The position numbers and the translations under genes are program-made. Shown here in pieces: positions 25,201 through 35,066 of a DNA stretch of 64,000 nucleotides (position 1 is the stretch's first letter; every line of letters starts with the position of its first letter). Under the pieces are notes generated by a model, which did no database searches, was not told where the DNA came from, and saw only the letters and a list, made by a program, of their open reading frames with translations. Origin of the DNA: Zerene cesonia (Eukaryota > Arthropoda > Insecta > Lepidoptera > Pieridae); assembly GCF_012273895.1 (NCBI RefSeq), contig NC_052120.1:186001-250000 (forward strand), read 5' to 3'.

Positions 25201-25571
25201 GGTTTAGATTTTTTGGTAATAATAATCATATAATTTCTCATCGAGTTAAACTTGTTAGGTGACACTACTTTTACAGTTGTTTTGTGTATGTGGGTTTCTA
25301 TATTCAAAATCTCTGAACACGTTTGAGTCATTGGAATCTTAAAATATGTACTTATATAATCGAAATTTTTAAATTTGTAATTTACGCAGTCATGCCTTTA
25401 TTGTTTTTGAAATTATTAAATTCCCAGTTTAAAAACTATATTAGCTAAAACAACATTCTACAAATTCTCTTATATTTTTCTGCAATTGTTGACGAGGGTG
25501 TTTGCTTCGGTCGCAGGGTGCGAGCGCTGGTGCCCATCGGCAGGAAGTCGGAGAGTGAGAAAGACAAGTAG
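7252..25571 (+). CDS. Rtnl1: Reticulon-like protein 1, isoform A (seven coding exons)
   Basis: Reticulons are ER membrane proteins that insert two hydrophobic hairpins to curve and tubulate the ER. Exons: 7252-7294, 7368-7403, 20260-20467, 22890-22991, 23789-23895, 24368-24473, 25517-25571. All junctions are AG|GT and in phase, giving 218 residues. The reticulon domain starts at about residue 27 (VESLIYWRS) and has hydrophobic segments at about 40-72 and 143-175 separated by a loop of about 70 residues. Conserved insect wording includes AVQKTNEGHPFK, LRRLFLVED, SLKFGV and the C-terminal ESEKDK. The first two exons encode a 26-residue isoform-specific N-terminus (MANSGPSLCSVLDP...). Gap 2 lies in the intron after the first domain exon. 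Longer isoforms with extra middle exons, known in other insects, cannot be excluded. The family assignment is very secure; the isoform structure needs RNA. Confidence 0.92.
7404..14260 (+). other. First long intron of Rtnl1, 5' half
   Basis: Mostly AT-rich DNA without coding signal. It contains an interspersed repeat at 9893-10055 (listed separately). At 10770-11340 there are short open frames on both strands with no family resemblance. A patch at about 12990-13190 is richer in GC and could be a decayed insertion. Confidence 0.5.
9893..10055 (+). repeat. Interspersed repeat, family A copy
   Basis: This copy contains the phrase TAGTTCCCGAGATTAGTGCG followed by TTCAATCAAAC and ends in TTTATAATATTAGTATAGAT. 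The same phrases occur, diverged, at about 14745-14850 and 38025-38090. I recognise this wording from lepidopteran genomes as a small interspersed repeat but cannot name the element. Confidence 0.5.
14261..14312 (+). repeat. 12-bp tandem repeat (TGTATGTTTGTT)x4
   Basis: Four perfect copies of a 12-bp unit plus four bases. They are followed directly (14313-14500) by unique-looking sequence that shares a segment with the repeat beside gap 1. The arrangement, a microsatellite fused to an interspersed element, resembles the microsatellite-associated elements described in Lepidoptera. Open frames reading MFVCMFVC here are artefacts of the repeat. Confidence 0.8.
14313..14500 (+). repeat. Interspersed element joined to the 12-bp microsatellite
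   Basis: Starts with AACCGACTTCTTTGGGCGCG directly after the tandem repeat. Its distal part (about 14456-14484) matches the minus strand of 4393-4465, so the family occurs at least twice here. I recognise the wording from other lepidopteran sequences but cannot give a class. Confidence 0.5.
14560..14860 (+). repeat. Interspersed repeat, family A copy (possibly two nested pieces)
   Basis: Carries the phrases CTCTGTACCGAATTTAGCTC, AATCGGTTCAGTGGTTAC and, further on, CCTAAGATTAGTTTGTTCAA, all matching the other family A copies in the window. It lies in the Rtnl1 intron just before the CpG-rich block at 14895. Confidence 0.5.
14895..14945. promoter_or_regulatory. Intronic CpG-rich block
   Basis: About 50 bp of nearly pure G/C with a run of GCGCGC in an otherwise AT-rich intron. 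It could mark an alternative Rtnl1 promoter, but no start codon with a matching donor is next to it. Confidence 0.25.
14946..17639 (+). other. Rtnl1 intron, 3' half
   Basis: No coding exon could be supported. It contains a short (GA)n run at 15227-15244, a CRE palindrome TGACGTCA at 16317-16324 and a perfect hairpin at 16703-16742. A GC-richer patch at 15700-15785 follows a good acceptor (ACTTTTCCTCAG) and has a nearby donor, but the implied exon would be only 14 nt and is out of phase with Rtnl1. Confidence 0.45.
16703..16742. repeat. Perfect 18-bp inverted repeat, 4-nt loop
   Basis: The left arm GTGGAATCTTAAAGCAGT (16703-16720) and right arm (16725-16742) are exact reverse complements around the loop ACTA. 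It is shorter than a normal microRNA precursor. It may be a small palindromic element or the relic of an inverted-repeat transposon. Confidence 0.9.
17640..17757 (+). promoter_or_regulatory. CpG-rich promoter/5' UTR of the second Rtnl1 isoform
   Basis: A sharp GC-rich rise directly precedes the second Rtnl1 first exon, as at 7060-7251. The start codon context is GACATGGC. No TATA box is evident. Confidence 0.45.
17758..17824 (+). CDS. Rtnl1: Alternative first coding exon of Rtnl1 (isoform B)
   Basis: Twenty-two codons (MARPKQSPRHNAQYVDLPPR...) end in CCAG|GTACAA with one spare base. Spliced to 20260 this restores GTG (Val) and continues VESLIYW, giving a 214-residue reticulon. The phase, the GC-rich 5' flank and the position just upstream of the shared domain all support a promoter-driven isoform. 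The segment is basic and proline-rich with no membrane segment, so it should be the cytosolic N-terminal tail. Confidence 0.75.
17825..20259 (+). other. Rtnl1 intron before the reticulon domain
   Basis: AT-rich intron without recognised coding or RNA genes. A small GC-rich patch at 19195-19262 has no matching donor. The 3' end is a usable acceptor, TGTCCGCAG, although its pyrimidine tract is weak. Confidence 0.5.
20468..21123 (+). other. Rtnl1 intron before gap 2
   Basis: AT-rich, no feature recognised until the LINE fragment at 21124. Confidence 0.5.
21124..21216 (+). mobile_element. Non-LTR retrotransposon (LINE) reverse-transcriptase fragment
   Basis: The plus strand reads VDRVWHKALINKLPAYGLPP then GLCDWI. 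This is the segment just after the first catalytic-core motif of LINE reverse transcriptases (family pattern FDxVWHxxLxxKLxxxG). The frame runs straight into gap 2. The copy therefore appears 5' truncated and mostly hidden in the gap, inside the Rtnl1 intron and in the gene's orientation. The clade is not resolved; a Jockey/CR1-like element is most likely. Confidence 0.75.
21217..22216. other. Assembly gap 2 (1000 N)
   Basis: Exactly 1000 N, bordered on the left by a LINE fragment. Confidence 0.99.
22217..22889 (+). other. Rtnl1 intron after gap 2
   Basis: AT-rich with no recognised feature. It ends in the acceptor TTCGCTTGCAG before the domain exon at 22890. Confidence 0.5.
22992..23572 (+). 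other. Rtnl1 intron between domain exons
   Basis: AT-rich, no feature seen before the family A repeat at 23573. Confidence 0.5.
23573..23716 (+). repeat. Interspersed repeat, family A copy
   Basis: Reads CTATCTCTGTACCAAATTTC and ends in CAGACAGACAGA. It is closely paralleled at 62188-62328 (CTATCTATGTACCAAATTTC ... GACAGACGG). It lies in an Rtnl1 intron 72 bp before an exon. Confidence 0.55.
23896..24367 (+). other. Rtnl1 intron between the last domain exons
   Basis: AT-rich, nothing recognised. It ends in a TTTTGCAG acceptor. Confidence 0.5.
24640..24895 (+). mobile_element. Probable non-LTR retrotransposon 3'-end fragment
   Basis: Contains AAACGGTGAAGGAAAACATC, GCCAACCCGCACTTGGCCAG and AGAGGCCCAGCGGTGG in order, ending in GATAATGATGA. 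I recognise this string of phrases as a very common 3' end of a lepidopteran non-LTR element. The copy is diverged and sits in the last Rtnl1 intron. The class is from memory, not from a search. Confidence 0.6.
24896..25516 (+). other. Remainder of last Rtnl1 intron
   Basis: AT-rich, no feature recognised. It ends in the acceptor CGGTCGCAG. Confidence 0.5.
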
Positions 25572-25875
25572 AGTGGGAGAGTGAGTGAGCACTACGTTCT
25601 TATTAGCGCCGGAGTTTCACTGTTTGTTATATTTATTGTACTATTAAACTATTTTACGTGTAAAGCTTTATGAGACGAGTCATGCGGAGTTTATTGTATT
25701 TGCTTTTTGAAATTTTAAATTAAAATAACTGTCGAACCAACCTATCGTTGTTTTATTGTAGTCGTAAGCCCCGCTTCAATTGTTTTTGTCGATTCGTTAA
25801 AACGAATTTTTGTCATATGTGTAAGAGATTTGACTGTTTTATGCGAAAACAATAAAGATTTTTTTCAAAGATTGC
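25572..25875 (+). terminator. Rtnl1 3' UTR with poly(A) signal
   Basis: The stop TAG at 25569-25571 is followed by about 280 nt of AT-rich sequence with a canonical AATAAA at 25851-25856. A T-rich run follows directly. Confidence 0.7.
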
Positions 25876-26135
25876 TCTTTTATTCTACCTTACATGACAC
25901 ACTACCGAAATTTCACATTTAATGAATAGTACCTGGATGACCGACCTTTGCTCGGTTTAACTTCGTGAAGTTAGATTGTTTATAAGCGTTTTTTTCCAAG
26001 ATCGTTTAGGAATTTTTAAGTGAACACGTGCATTAAGAAGACACAAAACAATATAAGCAATTAGTCTAACCTCAAAGCAAACACTCATTGACTTCGTTAC
26101 TTAACAACGCCATCTGCTGGAACTTTAATTATTCG

Positions 26136-26262
26136 AAAAATAGTATTATTATTCGCCAATAGATGTCAGGAAGAAAAAATAGTATTAGTATTATTATTCG
26201 CCAATAGGTGTCAGGAAAAAAAATAGTATTAGTATTATTATTCGCCAATAGATGTCAGCAAG
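26136..26262 (+). repeat. About 44-bp tandem repeat, three copies
   Basis: Three units carry TATTATTATTCGCCAATAG followed by (A/G)TGTCAG. Units two and three are spaced 44 bp apart; the first is 6 bp shorter. The array lies between the Rtnl1 3' end and the (TA)n tract. Confidence 0.85.
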
Positions 26263-26356
26263 AGTCGCTAAGTTTAAGTCGATAAAACACGAATATGACA
26301 TTTTCTAAAAAAGATTCCTAGCTAGATCTATTTATCGCCCCCGAAACCCCCTATAT

Positions 26357-27452
<1,096 letters not shown>

Positions 27453-27744
27453 CTCAGTAGTTGTCACTTGTCGATTGTCACGTTCATGTCTTTCATTTCC
27501 ATTGGAAGTATTGCATGAGGATCGTCCAATTTGTGAATATTTTTAAAATTTCGTGCTCTTTTGACCCCATTACTTAACAAGTTCGTATGATAAAGTTAAT
27601 AATGATATTATGTATCGAAGTGAACTGCATATTATAAGCATTGGCTCAAGGATATATGAATACAATTAAGAACAATATAAGGAAATTGACGTATTTACAA
27701 GTGGAATTACCTATTTAATTCATAACTTTAGTATAACGATTACG

Positions 27745-27758
27745 ATGAGTTTGGCAAG
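27745..27758 (+). CDS. Candidate alternative first exon of the riboflavin transporter (MSLA|)
   Basis: Fourteen nucleotides, ATG to GCAAG|GTAAGC, end with two spare bases. That is the phase needed to join the acceptor at 32505|32506 and give Arg, then the open frame leading into the transporter. A promoter-like Inr (TCAGT, 27454-27458) lies about 290 bp upstream. An exon this short cannot be proven by eye. Confidence 0.3.
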
Positions 27759-27759
27759 G

Positions 27760-28974
27760 TAAGCATAGTTTTTTTTTCGCACTAACTTGGAATGAACGTG
27801 CCTTTAAGCGCGATCGAATTTATTGCGTTTATTTCGCAATCGTATTAAATATTGCAAGGACTTTGAACTTTCCAATTTCTTTCCTTATTATATATACCTC
27901 TGTTTACTTAAATTTTTATTGAAATCCTTTAAATTACAATTCTATTTCACGAAACACAGCCATTGTTATATGTTAGCCAATTTAAAGTATAGAATTAACC
28001 TTATAACTGCATCATTACATATTATTAAACAACATCATTTTAAAAGTACTTTACATACCTAATTTGAAAACATTAACTAAAACAATTACAGTACCATGAA
28101 ATCTTTCTATTCAGACTAAATCATTACAGATTATCACATTTTATTTAGTCATGATGCAGGTGCAGATTTGAAAAACATTCAATTATGATAATTAAATATA
28201 TCTCAGCACTAGCGTAATTATTTTCATGGTCAGCAGTAATTTTAAATATTTACTTACTCATAAAAGATGTCTGTGAAAAACATGTGCTGCTTTGTTATTT
28301 GTTCTTTTATGTTTAAACACAACTAAGCTGTTAACAAACAACATTCTCTCCATTCCTAAGATTTCAGGTTGATGACATGAAATCTTAGTAAATACAACAC
28401 CATAAATGCTTGCCCTAAATTATCTATTTGTCAGCTTGCCAAACACCAAACATGCTTATCGTCTGAATCTTAATGACAGTGAGAGATAACAATCCTCTGG
28501 GATTCATTATGCTTGTATCTTTGTGTGCTCCTCACTTCCATTTTGTGATTAGTTGTTGATTTGCTAATTTGAAATATTTAATACTGTGTAATCATTTTGG
28601 TAATTTGATAATGGCAGGTAATTAACAATTTATTCTTATTAGAAACCACATGGAATTTATCATTAAGCAATATTCATGTTATTTTATATATGATTGATCT
28701 ACTTACTTCCAATAAGATAAATAATCAAGAAATGATTGACATATATCATTGAATTATGACTTCTTGATAACATTGGCAATAGTAATGGCTTATAAAGCTG
28801 CTATCTTTGGATCTCTTCCTTTATTCGATGTGTGTACTGTAGTGCTTATACGCTAACAATGTGCTGTGACATTGATAGTTTAACATTATCGAATATTATA
28901 TTATTCAATTACACCACTAAATGAATTGATTTAGTTACCCTTTTGAGTTTGAGATTGTAATAGCACATTGTAGC
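27760..28974 (+). other. Probable transporter intron or upstream flank
   Basis: AT-rich. It contains an 11-bp inverted repeat (CTAAGATTTCA ... TGAAATCTTAG) at 28356-28388 with an 11-nt spacer. No coding exon is supported. Confidence 0.4.
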
Positions 28975-29015
28975 GTGGGGTCGACCTGTGTAGTGTCGTG
29001 TAGTATATGTGTACC

Positions 29016-29098
29016 ATGTCGCCAGCTGAGGCGCCGGGCGGTGACGGCGATGGGGTGCTCTCGGAGCTTCATCACACTATGTCACTTGTCATCGACAG
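29016..29098 (+). CDS. Probable upstream first coding exon of the riboflavin transporter
   Basis: A GC-rich island opens with ATG (context GTACCATGTC) and encodes 27 codons, MSPAEAPGGDGDGVLSELHH..., ending GACAG|GTACGC with two spare bases. Joined to the acceptor TTTGTTTGTAG|A at 32505|32506 it gives Arg. It then reads, without a stop, 19 further codons (LNEEKERSPCLEAQDISVK) into the transporter's first methionine at 32564. That would add a hydrophilic cytosolic tail of about 47 residues, unlike the very short N-tails of human SLC52 proteins. The evidence is donor, acceptor and frame only. Confidence 0.5.
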
Positions 29099-31183
29099 GT
29101 ACGCTATGCACATTGGCAAATTACTGTGACTCATACAACATTTTTTATTTAATGCTATGTTGTATTCATATTCTATCATCTTTGGTCTTGCTCAAAACTA
29201 AGCTATGGTGTTCATGTTGAATTATAAATATATTCATAATGTACGGGATTGAAAAAATGCTTATTCCTCTGAATTTAATTAACACATGATAGCACACTTT
29301 ATTGATTTGCATTATATTTAGAGGTAATGAAAATCAATTGTAGTTTAACAATTCAATTGAATCCTCTTTATACCACTGTGGAGTATCATGTGTCCAATCT
29401 TTAACTATAAACTAACTGTTGTTATTTTGCTAATGAAGTGGTTGATAATACAATATCCATTAAATTGAAAACAAAATATTGGCGCAAGGTGAAGTAAAAA
29501 TATTTTATTATACACTTACTGTGGCGCAATGTAAAAGATGCAAAATTTAATATAATTTGTATGGAATATCTAATTTAAACTATTTTTCCTTTTGATATCA
29601 ACATTATTTTCTATCTCAATGAGGTTTTACATGTAATTTACTTGGCATATTTTCTTGATGATTTCAAAATGCTGAATTATTATTTTTATACCTACAACTA
29701 AAAAAGTAAAATTTCTGTACGAAGCAATACCGGTTAATAAAAATGTACCTTGTCGATGGAAGCAGTTAGGGCATTGACACTTGTAATTATTTGCCGGTAC
29801 GATCCCAGTCACGGTACATCGCTAAAATAAATAATTCCTTAATACTTCAAAATGTTGTATATAAGTATGGGTATATCGAAAAAATGTAAAAACTTAAACG
29901 TTCATTATAAGCGCATCCGACTTCTGTGCCCAAAAAAACAAATTTAGTTCTTACTTAATTTTTAAATGGTTTAATTTTTGGTAAAAAAATAGGTAGCAGT
30001 TAGCTGGAGTAATCTTTATACCTAAACTAGCTCTATGTCATAAACTGCTTAACCGATATTTATGAAACTTGCACTGATCTCTAAGTACCAAGCATACTTT
30101 TGTTAAAAGAAATCATTTCCACACACAACTAAAAAGAAATCATTTTCATCTGATTTCGTGTGATGCGTACGTACGTAATCTTTAACATATGCACACTGTG
30201 GACAAACATACAAACAAACATGTAAACTTACGTACACTTAAATATGTCCAAAAAACTTCAATTTTGACTATCCTTACAAAATGGAGATTCTCAAGAGTAT
30301 CATACATCCACTTGAGAATCTCCATTTTTGAAGTCGGTTAAAAAGAAAGATATATATTATTTTCTCGGTCATACATCGTGGTCGTCAGTGTTCAATGTCA
30401 TTTCAATTGGATGGTCGCTCCGATACACTTGTACAATGTAATCGATGGAAACGACTACTACTTACGTAATTTCATAGGTTACATTTGCAATCCTTGCAAT
30501 TAGTATGTATTATTCAATATCGATTATAAGAAGATTACTTAGAGCTGACTTGTGGGAAGTTCCGATAAATTAAATGTACTTAAAACCTAAAGTATACATA
30601 AACTAGAAAATGTTGTATGTCAATTTTTTTTTCTTTGTTTTATCTAACCTTAAACCTAATCTTAAAATAAATCGATATACTCGTATTTCTTACATTTATG
30701 TCATACGAAACTTGGAAGCGTAATGCGGAAGTTTTGTTCTTATTTGTATATACAGTATGCATATTTAAAAAAAGATGTTGTTACCAACACGTATATTATG
30801 CATGGATATTTCGAGAGGCACCTTTCTTATTTTCATTGTTTAGTTTTAAATGAAGCTTATATGTAATATAATTAATATACAAATTTCTCGGAATAGCCTT
30901 AAAGTGTTTAATTTAAGAAATAAAAATACAACGCCTGAATAATTTTATGAGTTCTTTTTGTTGCAAGACTCGCTTGCACTTGGCATTGCAAGAGCGTACC
31001 TCGGTAGAGAACCACGTGCCGTCGGTCTCCCTCAAATCATGAGTAGCCATCGGTAAGGTTAATGTTAAAAATTCATACAACGCCTTTAAACTAATTTAAT
31101 TCGTATGTTTTATGTTTCATACATTTCAAATATAGCAGTTTTTTAGCACGTTTCTTATCTTATTGGTCAACGGCCTTTAGTAT
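29099..31183 (+). other. Probable first intron of the riboflavin transporter, 5' part
   Basis: AT-rich with no coding signal. It contains a perfect 18-bp hairpin at 30278-30328 next to the wording GAAGTCGGTTAAAAAG, which is typical of a dispersed lepidopteran repeat end. Confidence 0.45.
30278..30328. repeat. Perfect 18-bp inverted repeat, 15-nt loop
   Basis: AAAATGGAGATTCTCAAG at 30278-30295 is exactly complementary to 30311-30328. It directly precedes GAAGTCGGTTAAAAAG, so it is probably the terminal part of a small mobile element with a folded end. Confidence 0.9.
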
Positions 31184-31441
31184 ATCACTATATAGTATAA
31201 AGCAAAATCGCTTCCCGCGTCTGTTTCTATGTATGTATGCTTAGATCTTTAAAACTATACAACGGATTTTGATTTTTTTAATAGATAGAGTGATTCAATA
31301 AATCATTTCGAATTTGAATTTAAATTCCGAATTTAACTTCAAATGGGAGGTTTATATATACATCTTTAAACATCAGCATTCAGCAGCAAACGTGTTAAAC
31401 TACTACGAATTTAACGCGTCCGACGCCGTGGGCAAGACCTA
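31184..31441 (+). repeat. Interspersed repeat, family B copy
   Basis: Begins ACTATATAGTATAAAGCAAA and contains ATGTATGCTTAGATCTTTAA and GATAGAGTGATTCAA. It ends near ACGAATTTAACGCGTCCGAC. Matching phrases occur at about 49573-49665 and 56414-56605. Confidence 0.6.
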
Positions 31442-32505
31442 GTAGATGGATATAATGATTTAAGAAGAAGTGATTTTAAACCAATAATTTATTGAATCAT
31501 TTTCAGTTATCTTTATCATTCACCAGGCAGTGACTTGTGTAATTTTAAAATACTTAATTCTTTTATATTGATAGATTGCTGCTATCGCGGTTGGTAAGAC
31601 ACAATAAAGATAACAAGTCTGACCATTTGAAACACAAATTGTTAGCTGACGTAATCAATTTTCGTTTTGAAAGAAAATAATCCTAGGAGGTTGTTTTTAT
31701 TCGACCGTATACAGCAAATAATATAAAGTACCAAATAAGAATAATAATCATAAAATAATCATAAATTTCTGTAAAAAAAAATACGAGGAAATTTTTAATT
31801 TCGATAAGCATCAGGTTAGATGCCTCAACAAAACCATGAAATGTGCAAATAATACCGCTATGATTTATTTTAACCGACGTTCCCAAAAACGAAAGGCAGC
31901 TCTCAAATCGACTGACAATTATTTTGTTTTGCTACTCGATAACTCTGTGGCCCGCGGTTTTTTAATCCATTGACGTGATTCTTCTTATTATATGTGTAAT
32001 AGGAAATTGGCATTTCCTCATGGCATGGCCTCCACTCTCCCCAGGGACGTCGGTGAGCCTTTTTGTAGATGAGAATCATATGGTATTCACTTACTAAGAG
32101 TTCAAATTAAATATTTATTTTTATCATTGCACTATTAAATTCTTACATTTATGTACTGCACCCACGCAACAATAATGATCTAATCACTGCTTTAAATGAA
32201 CCTTTATTACTTCACAAATAAGGTATATTAACACTAAATTGAAAATATATAAACAAATTCAAATTTTCCCTCAATACGAGCGGCTTTGTACTTATCACAA
32301 TCAGTACTAACTGGAAATAAATTCGAAACGTTCGCAATATCTTCTTGTTTCGCTGCACAACAATAAACGCTATTGTACCTATCTATCACTACGAACCGTA
32401 AAACAAAGATAAGCCAAAATCTTGACACGAAATAATATAAGCCTTTGTAACGCTTCGGAACGTGACATTCTAGTCAATGTGACTCGGGTGACGGTTTGTT
32501 TGTAG
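31442..32505 (+). other. Probable transporter intron, 3' part
   Basis: AT-rich, nothing coding recognised. The last bases, GGTTTGTTTGTAG, form a good acceptor. Confidence 0.45.
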
Positions 32506-32563
32506 ATTAAACGAAGAAAAAGAGCGGTCTCCGTGTTTGGAAGCACAGGACATCAGCGTAAAG

Positions 32564-34900
32564 ATGTTTGGGTCACAGCGGCGCATCGCTCTCGACGTGC
32601 TCCTCGTGTGTTGGGGCCTCGGCACCTGGCTCGGGGTCAACGGGCTGTTTGTGCAACTGCCGCTGCTCGTGGAGAGGCTGCCGGAGCAATGGGCGCTACC
32701 CTCCTCCATGGCGGTGGCCATTCAGTTTGCAAACATCGGGCTTCTCATTTACGCCTGCATTCGCAAAGTGACTCGAATATCGGACGCTTTCTGCATCTAC
32801 GGGCTGCTCGGCATCGGCACGGCGGCTCTGTTCCTAAACGCGTTCCTATACTCAGAAACCGCAGTGATAGGCGGAACCGAGAGATCTATCGCATTCCTCG
32901 TTCTTACGTTCTTCGTCGCTCTCGTCGGATGCACGAGCTCGGTATTGTTCTATCCTTATTTGAGACATTACCGTGAAATGTATCTAGCGACGTACTTAGT
33001 GGGCGAGGGCTTAAGTGGCTTCATCCCGTCGATACTCGCCCTGATCCAAGGTATCGGCGGGGAACCGGAGTGCGTTCTATCCGCAGACAATTCAACGATG
33101 AACGCAATATATCCGCCCGCTCGATTCGACTCCAGGATCTTTATAATTTTGCTCGGGCTGCTGTCCGCGCTGAGTTTGACCAGTTTCTGCATCCTGCACA
33201 ACTACTCAGGATTCTCGTCGGAGAGGGTGAAGGAGAGCGCGGCGGCGAAGGAGGAGGAGGCGACGCTGCCGCGGGAGTCGCTGTACCGGGCGAAGTGGGT
33301 CGGACTGATGGCGCTGATGGCGAGCCTGAACGCGCTGTTCAACGGCGTGATGCCGTCGGTGCAGTCATACTCGTGCATGCCGTACGGCACGCAGGCGTAC
33401 CACCTGGCGGTGACGCTGGGCGCGATGGCCAACCCGGTGGCGTGCCTGGCGGGCGTGTGGCTGCGGCCCGTGGCCGGCCGCTGGCTGGGCGCTGCGCTGG
33501 CGCTGGCCGCGGCGCTGCTCACCTACATCCTGGTCACCGCCGCGCGCAGCCCCGCGCCGCCGCTGCACGACCACACCGCCGGAGCCGTCCTTGTGGTGAG
33601 TTTCATCTCTCAACAAAACGCATTATTCATGGCGAATTGACGATTGCTGATCAAATGTTGATTGATATGCCTTTTTCATATTTATTCGTTTTACATATTT
33701 GTTTGAGTCATAAACTAGGTAATCCAAAAAAACGTTGAATAAGACTTGGATGAAGAGTTTTTCTTTATAATTAATGGAATAACTGTTTCTATTGTACATG
33801 ATGCTATTGCTTGATAGAGTTTAATTTATAAATTGAAGTCATATAAGAACTGAAATGAAACAATTTATGCGCTGTAATTTGAATACGAACATCTCTAATT
33901 ACCAACTAATCGGTCTGCAGTCGATTGCTTCTAAACGCCCGGTGTTGGATTAGAATTGAAACAAGATAGCTCCCTAATGTAATAATAAGCGCCGGCACAA
34001 TTATTTATCAGATCAGGCCTTCATGCTATGATTGTATTGAAAATTTTCCAATAACTCCTAATATAAGATAATAAATTACAGTTAAGTTTATATTTTGTTG
34101 TATAACACAAATTTGGTAGGTAACAATAACACCAATAGATAGTGATAACTCACAGGAATTGTTATATATGTTATATTATTAGTTATTATAGATCATGATC
34201 TCATTGAATATCAAAGTGCTTCAATAACTATTGTGTGAACGCAAATCTTCACAACAATACAAAAAAATAAATTGTGGTATACAAGATACTCATGAATGTG
34301 TGGACCGATTTAGTTATCATTAAATTCACCGCAACCCATATAAATAGATAGATGTGCGAATACCGCAGAAATGTGAACTTGTTGGATTGTCAAACAAGGT
34401 TATAATAGTCATAGTAAATTCACCACTGCGTGCTCAGGATTCTTTCTACATGAGCTAGATCTAAAGAAGCAAATTACCATTAATCTTTTTTCCTTTTTGG
34501 TACCCAGGCCAAAGTTTTAGTCAGAAGTTAACATGTTCGGTTAAGATATTATCGATCGTTTCCGGTATTTTCGAATTCTCCCTCCATCCCCTAATCAATT
34601 TTTATGATTGAGGTACGTTAATGACTGGTCATAATGAATTGATCAGGGGACTGGTTCACCACGAATTGCAACAAGTGTTCGCATGAATTGCAGGTGTTCT
34701 GCTGGGTGGCAGCGAGCGGGCTGATATCGTACGCGCGCATGTGGGTGTACGGGTGGGCGCGGCGCGGCGGCGCGCGGGGCATGCGCGTGTGCGGCGCCGT
34801 CGGCCAGGCCGGCTCCGCCGTCGGCTCGCTCACGCTCTTCCTCATCATCAACTACACCAGCATCTTCCAGCAGGCGCAGGTCTGCCCTATGCATATATAG
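32564..34900 (+). CDS. Riboflavin transporter, SLC52 family
   Basis: Plasma-membrane carrier taking up riboflavin, the precursor of FMN and FAD. Two exons, 32564-33595 and 34694-34900, join in phase (CTTGTG|GTGAG to GAATTGCAG|GTG), giving 413 residues from this ATG. SLC52 landmarks appear in order: GTWLGVNGLFVQLPLLVERL near the N-terminus, CTSSVLFYPYLRHY at about 126, EGLSGFIPSILALIQG at about 148, and GVMPSVQSYSCMPYGTQAYH with NPVACLAG at about 262-295. The C-terminus is VGSLTLFLIINYTSIF plus a short Cys-containing tail. About 11 membrane segments are visible, with a charged Glu/Lys-rich cytosolic loop at about 218-235, as in human SLC52A2 and A3. In Drosophila the single orthologue is called Rift (CG11576). 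The frame is open upstream to 32506, fitting an extra 5' exon. Family assignment is secure. Confidence 0.93.
33596..34693 (+). other. Intron of the riboflavin transporter
   Basis: AT-rich intron of 1098 bp with a GTGAGT donor and GAATTGCAG acceptor. No internal feature recognised. Confidence 0.7.
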
Positions 34901-35066
34901 CGGCCTTTGATCTCTAGCCAAATCTAGTACAGTGACATTCGAGTTGAGACGTTGTGTCCGGCGTTGAGGAGATGAAATTAATCGTAGCCGCAGGACGGCG
35001 AAGGTCGCTCCGTGCAATACGACAGACTGCCAACGACCTTAAAAATGTTTTAATTGACAAATAAAC
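34901..35066 (+). terminator. Transporter 3' UTR with a possible poly(A) signal
   Basis: AATAAA at 35060-35065, about 160 nt after the stop. Later AATAAA-like sites exist, so the real end may be further downstream. Confidence 0.5.

Noticed and set aside
33070..33738. Long second-frame plus-strand ORF (222 codons) inside the transporter
   Set aside because: Arg/Gly/Ala-rich shadow of the GC-rich transporter exon; the SLC52 frame is clearly the coding one.
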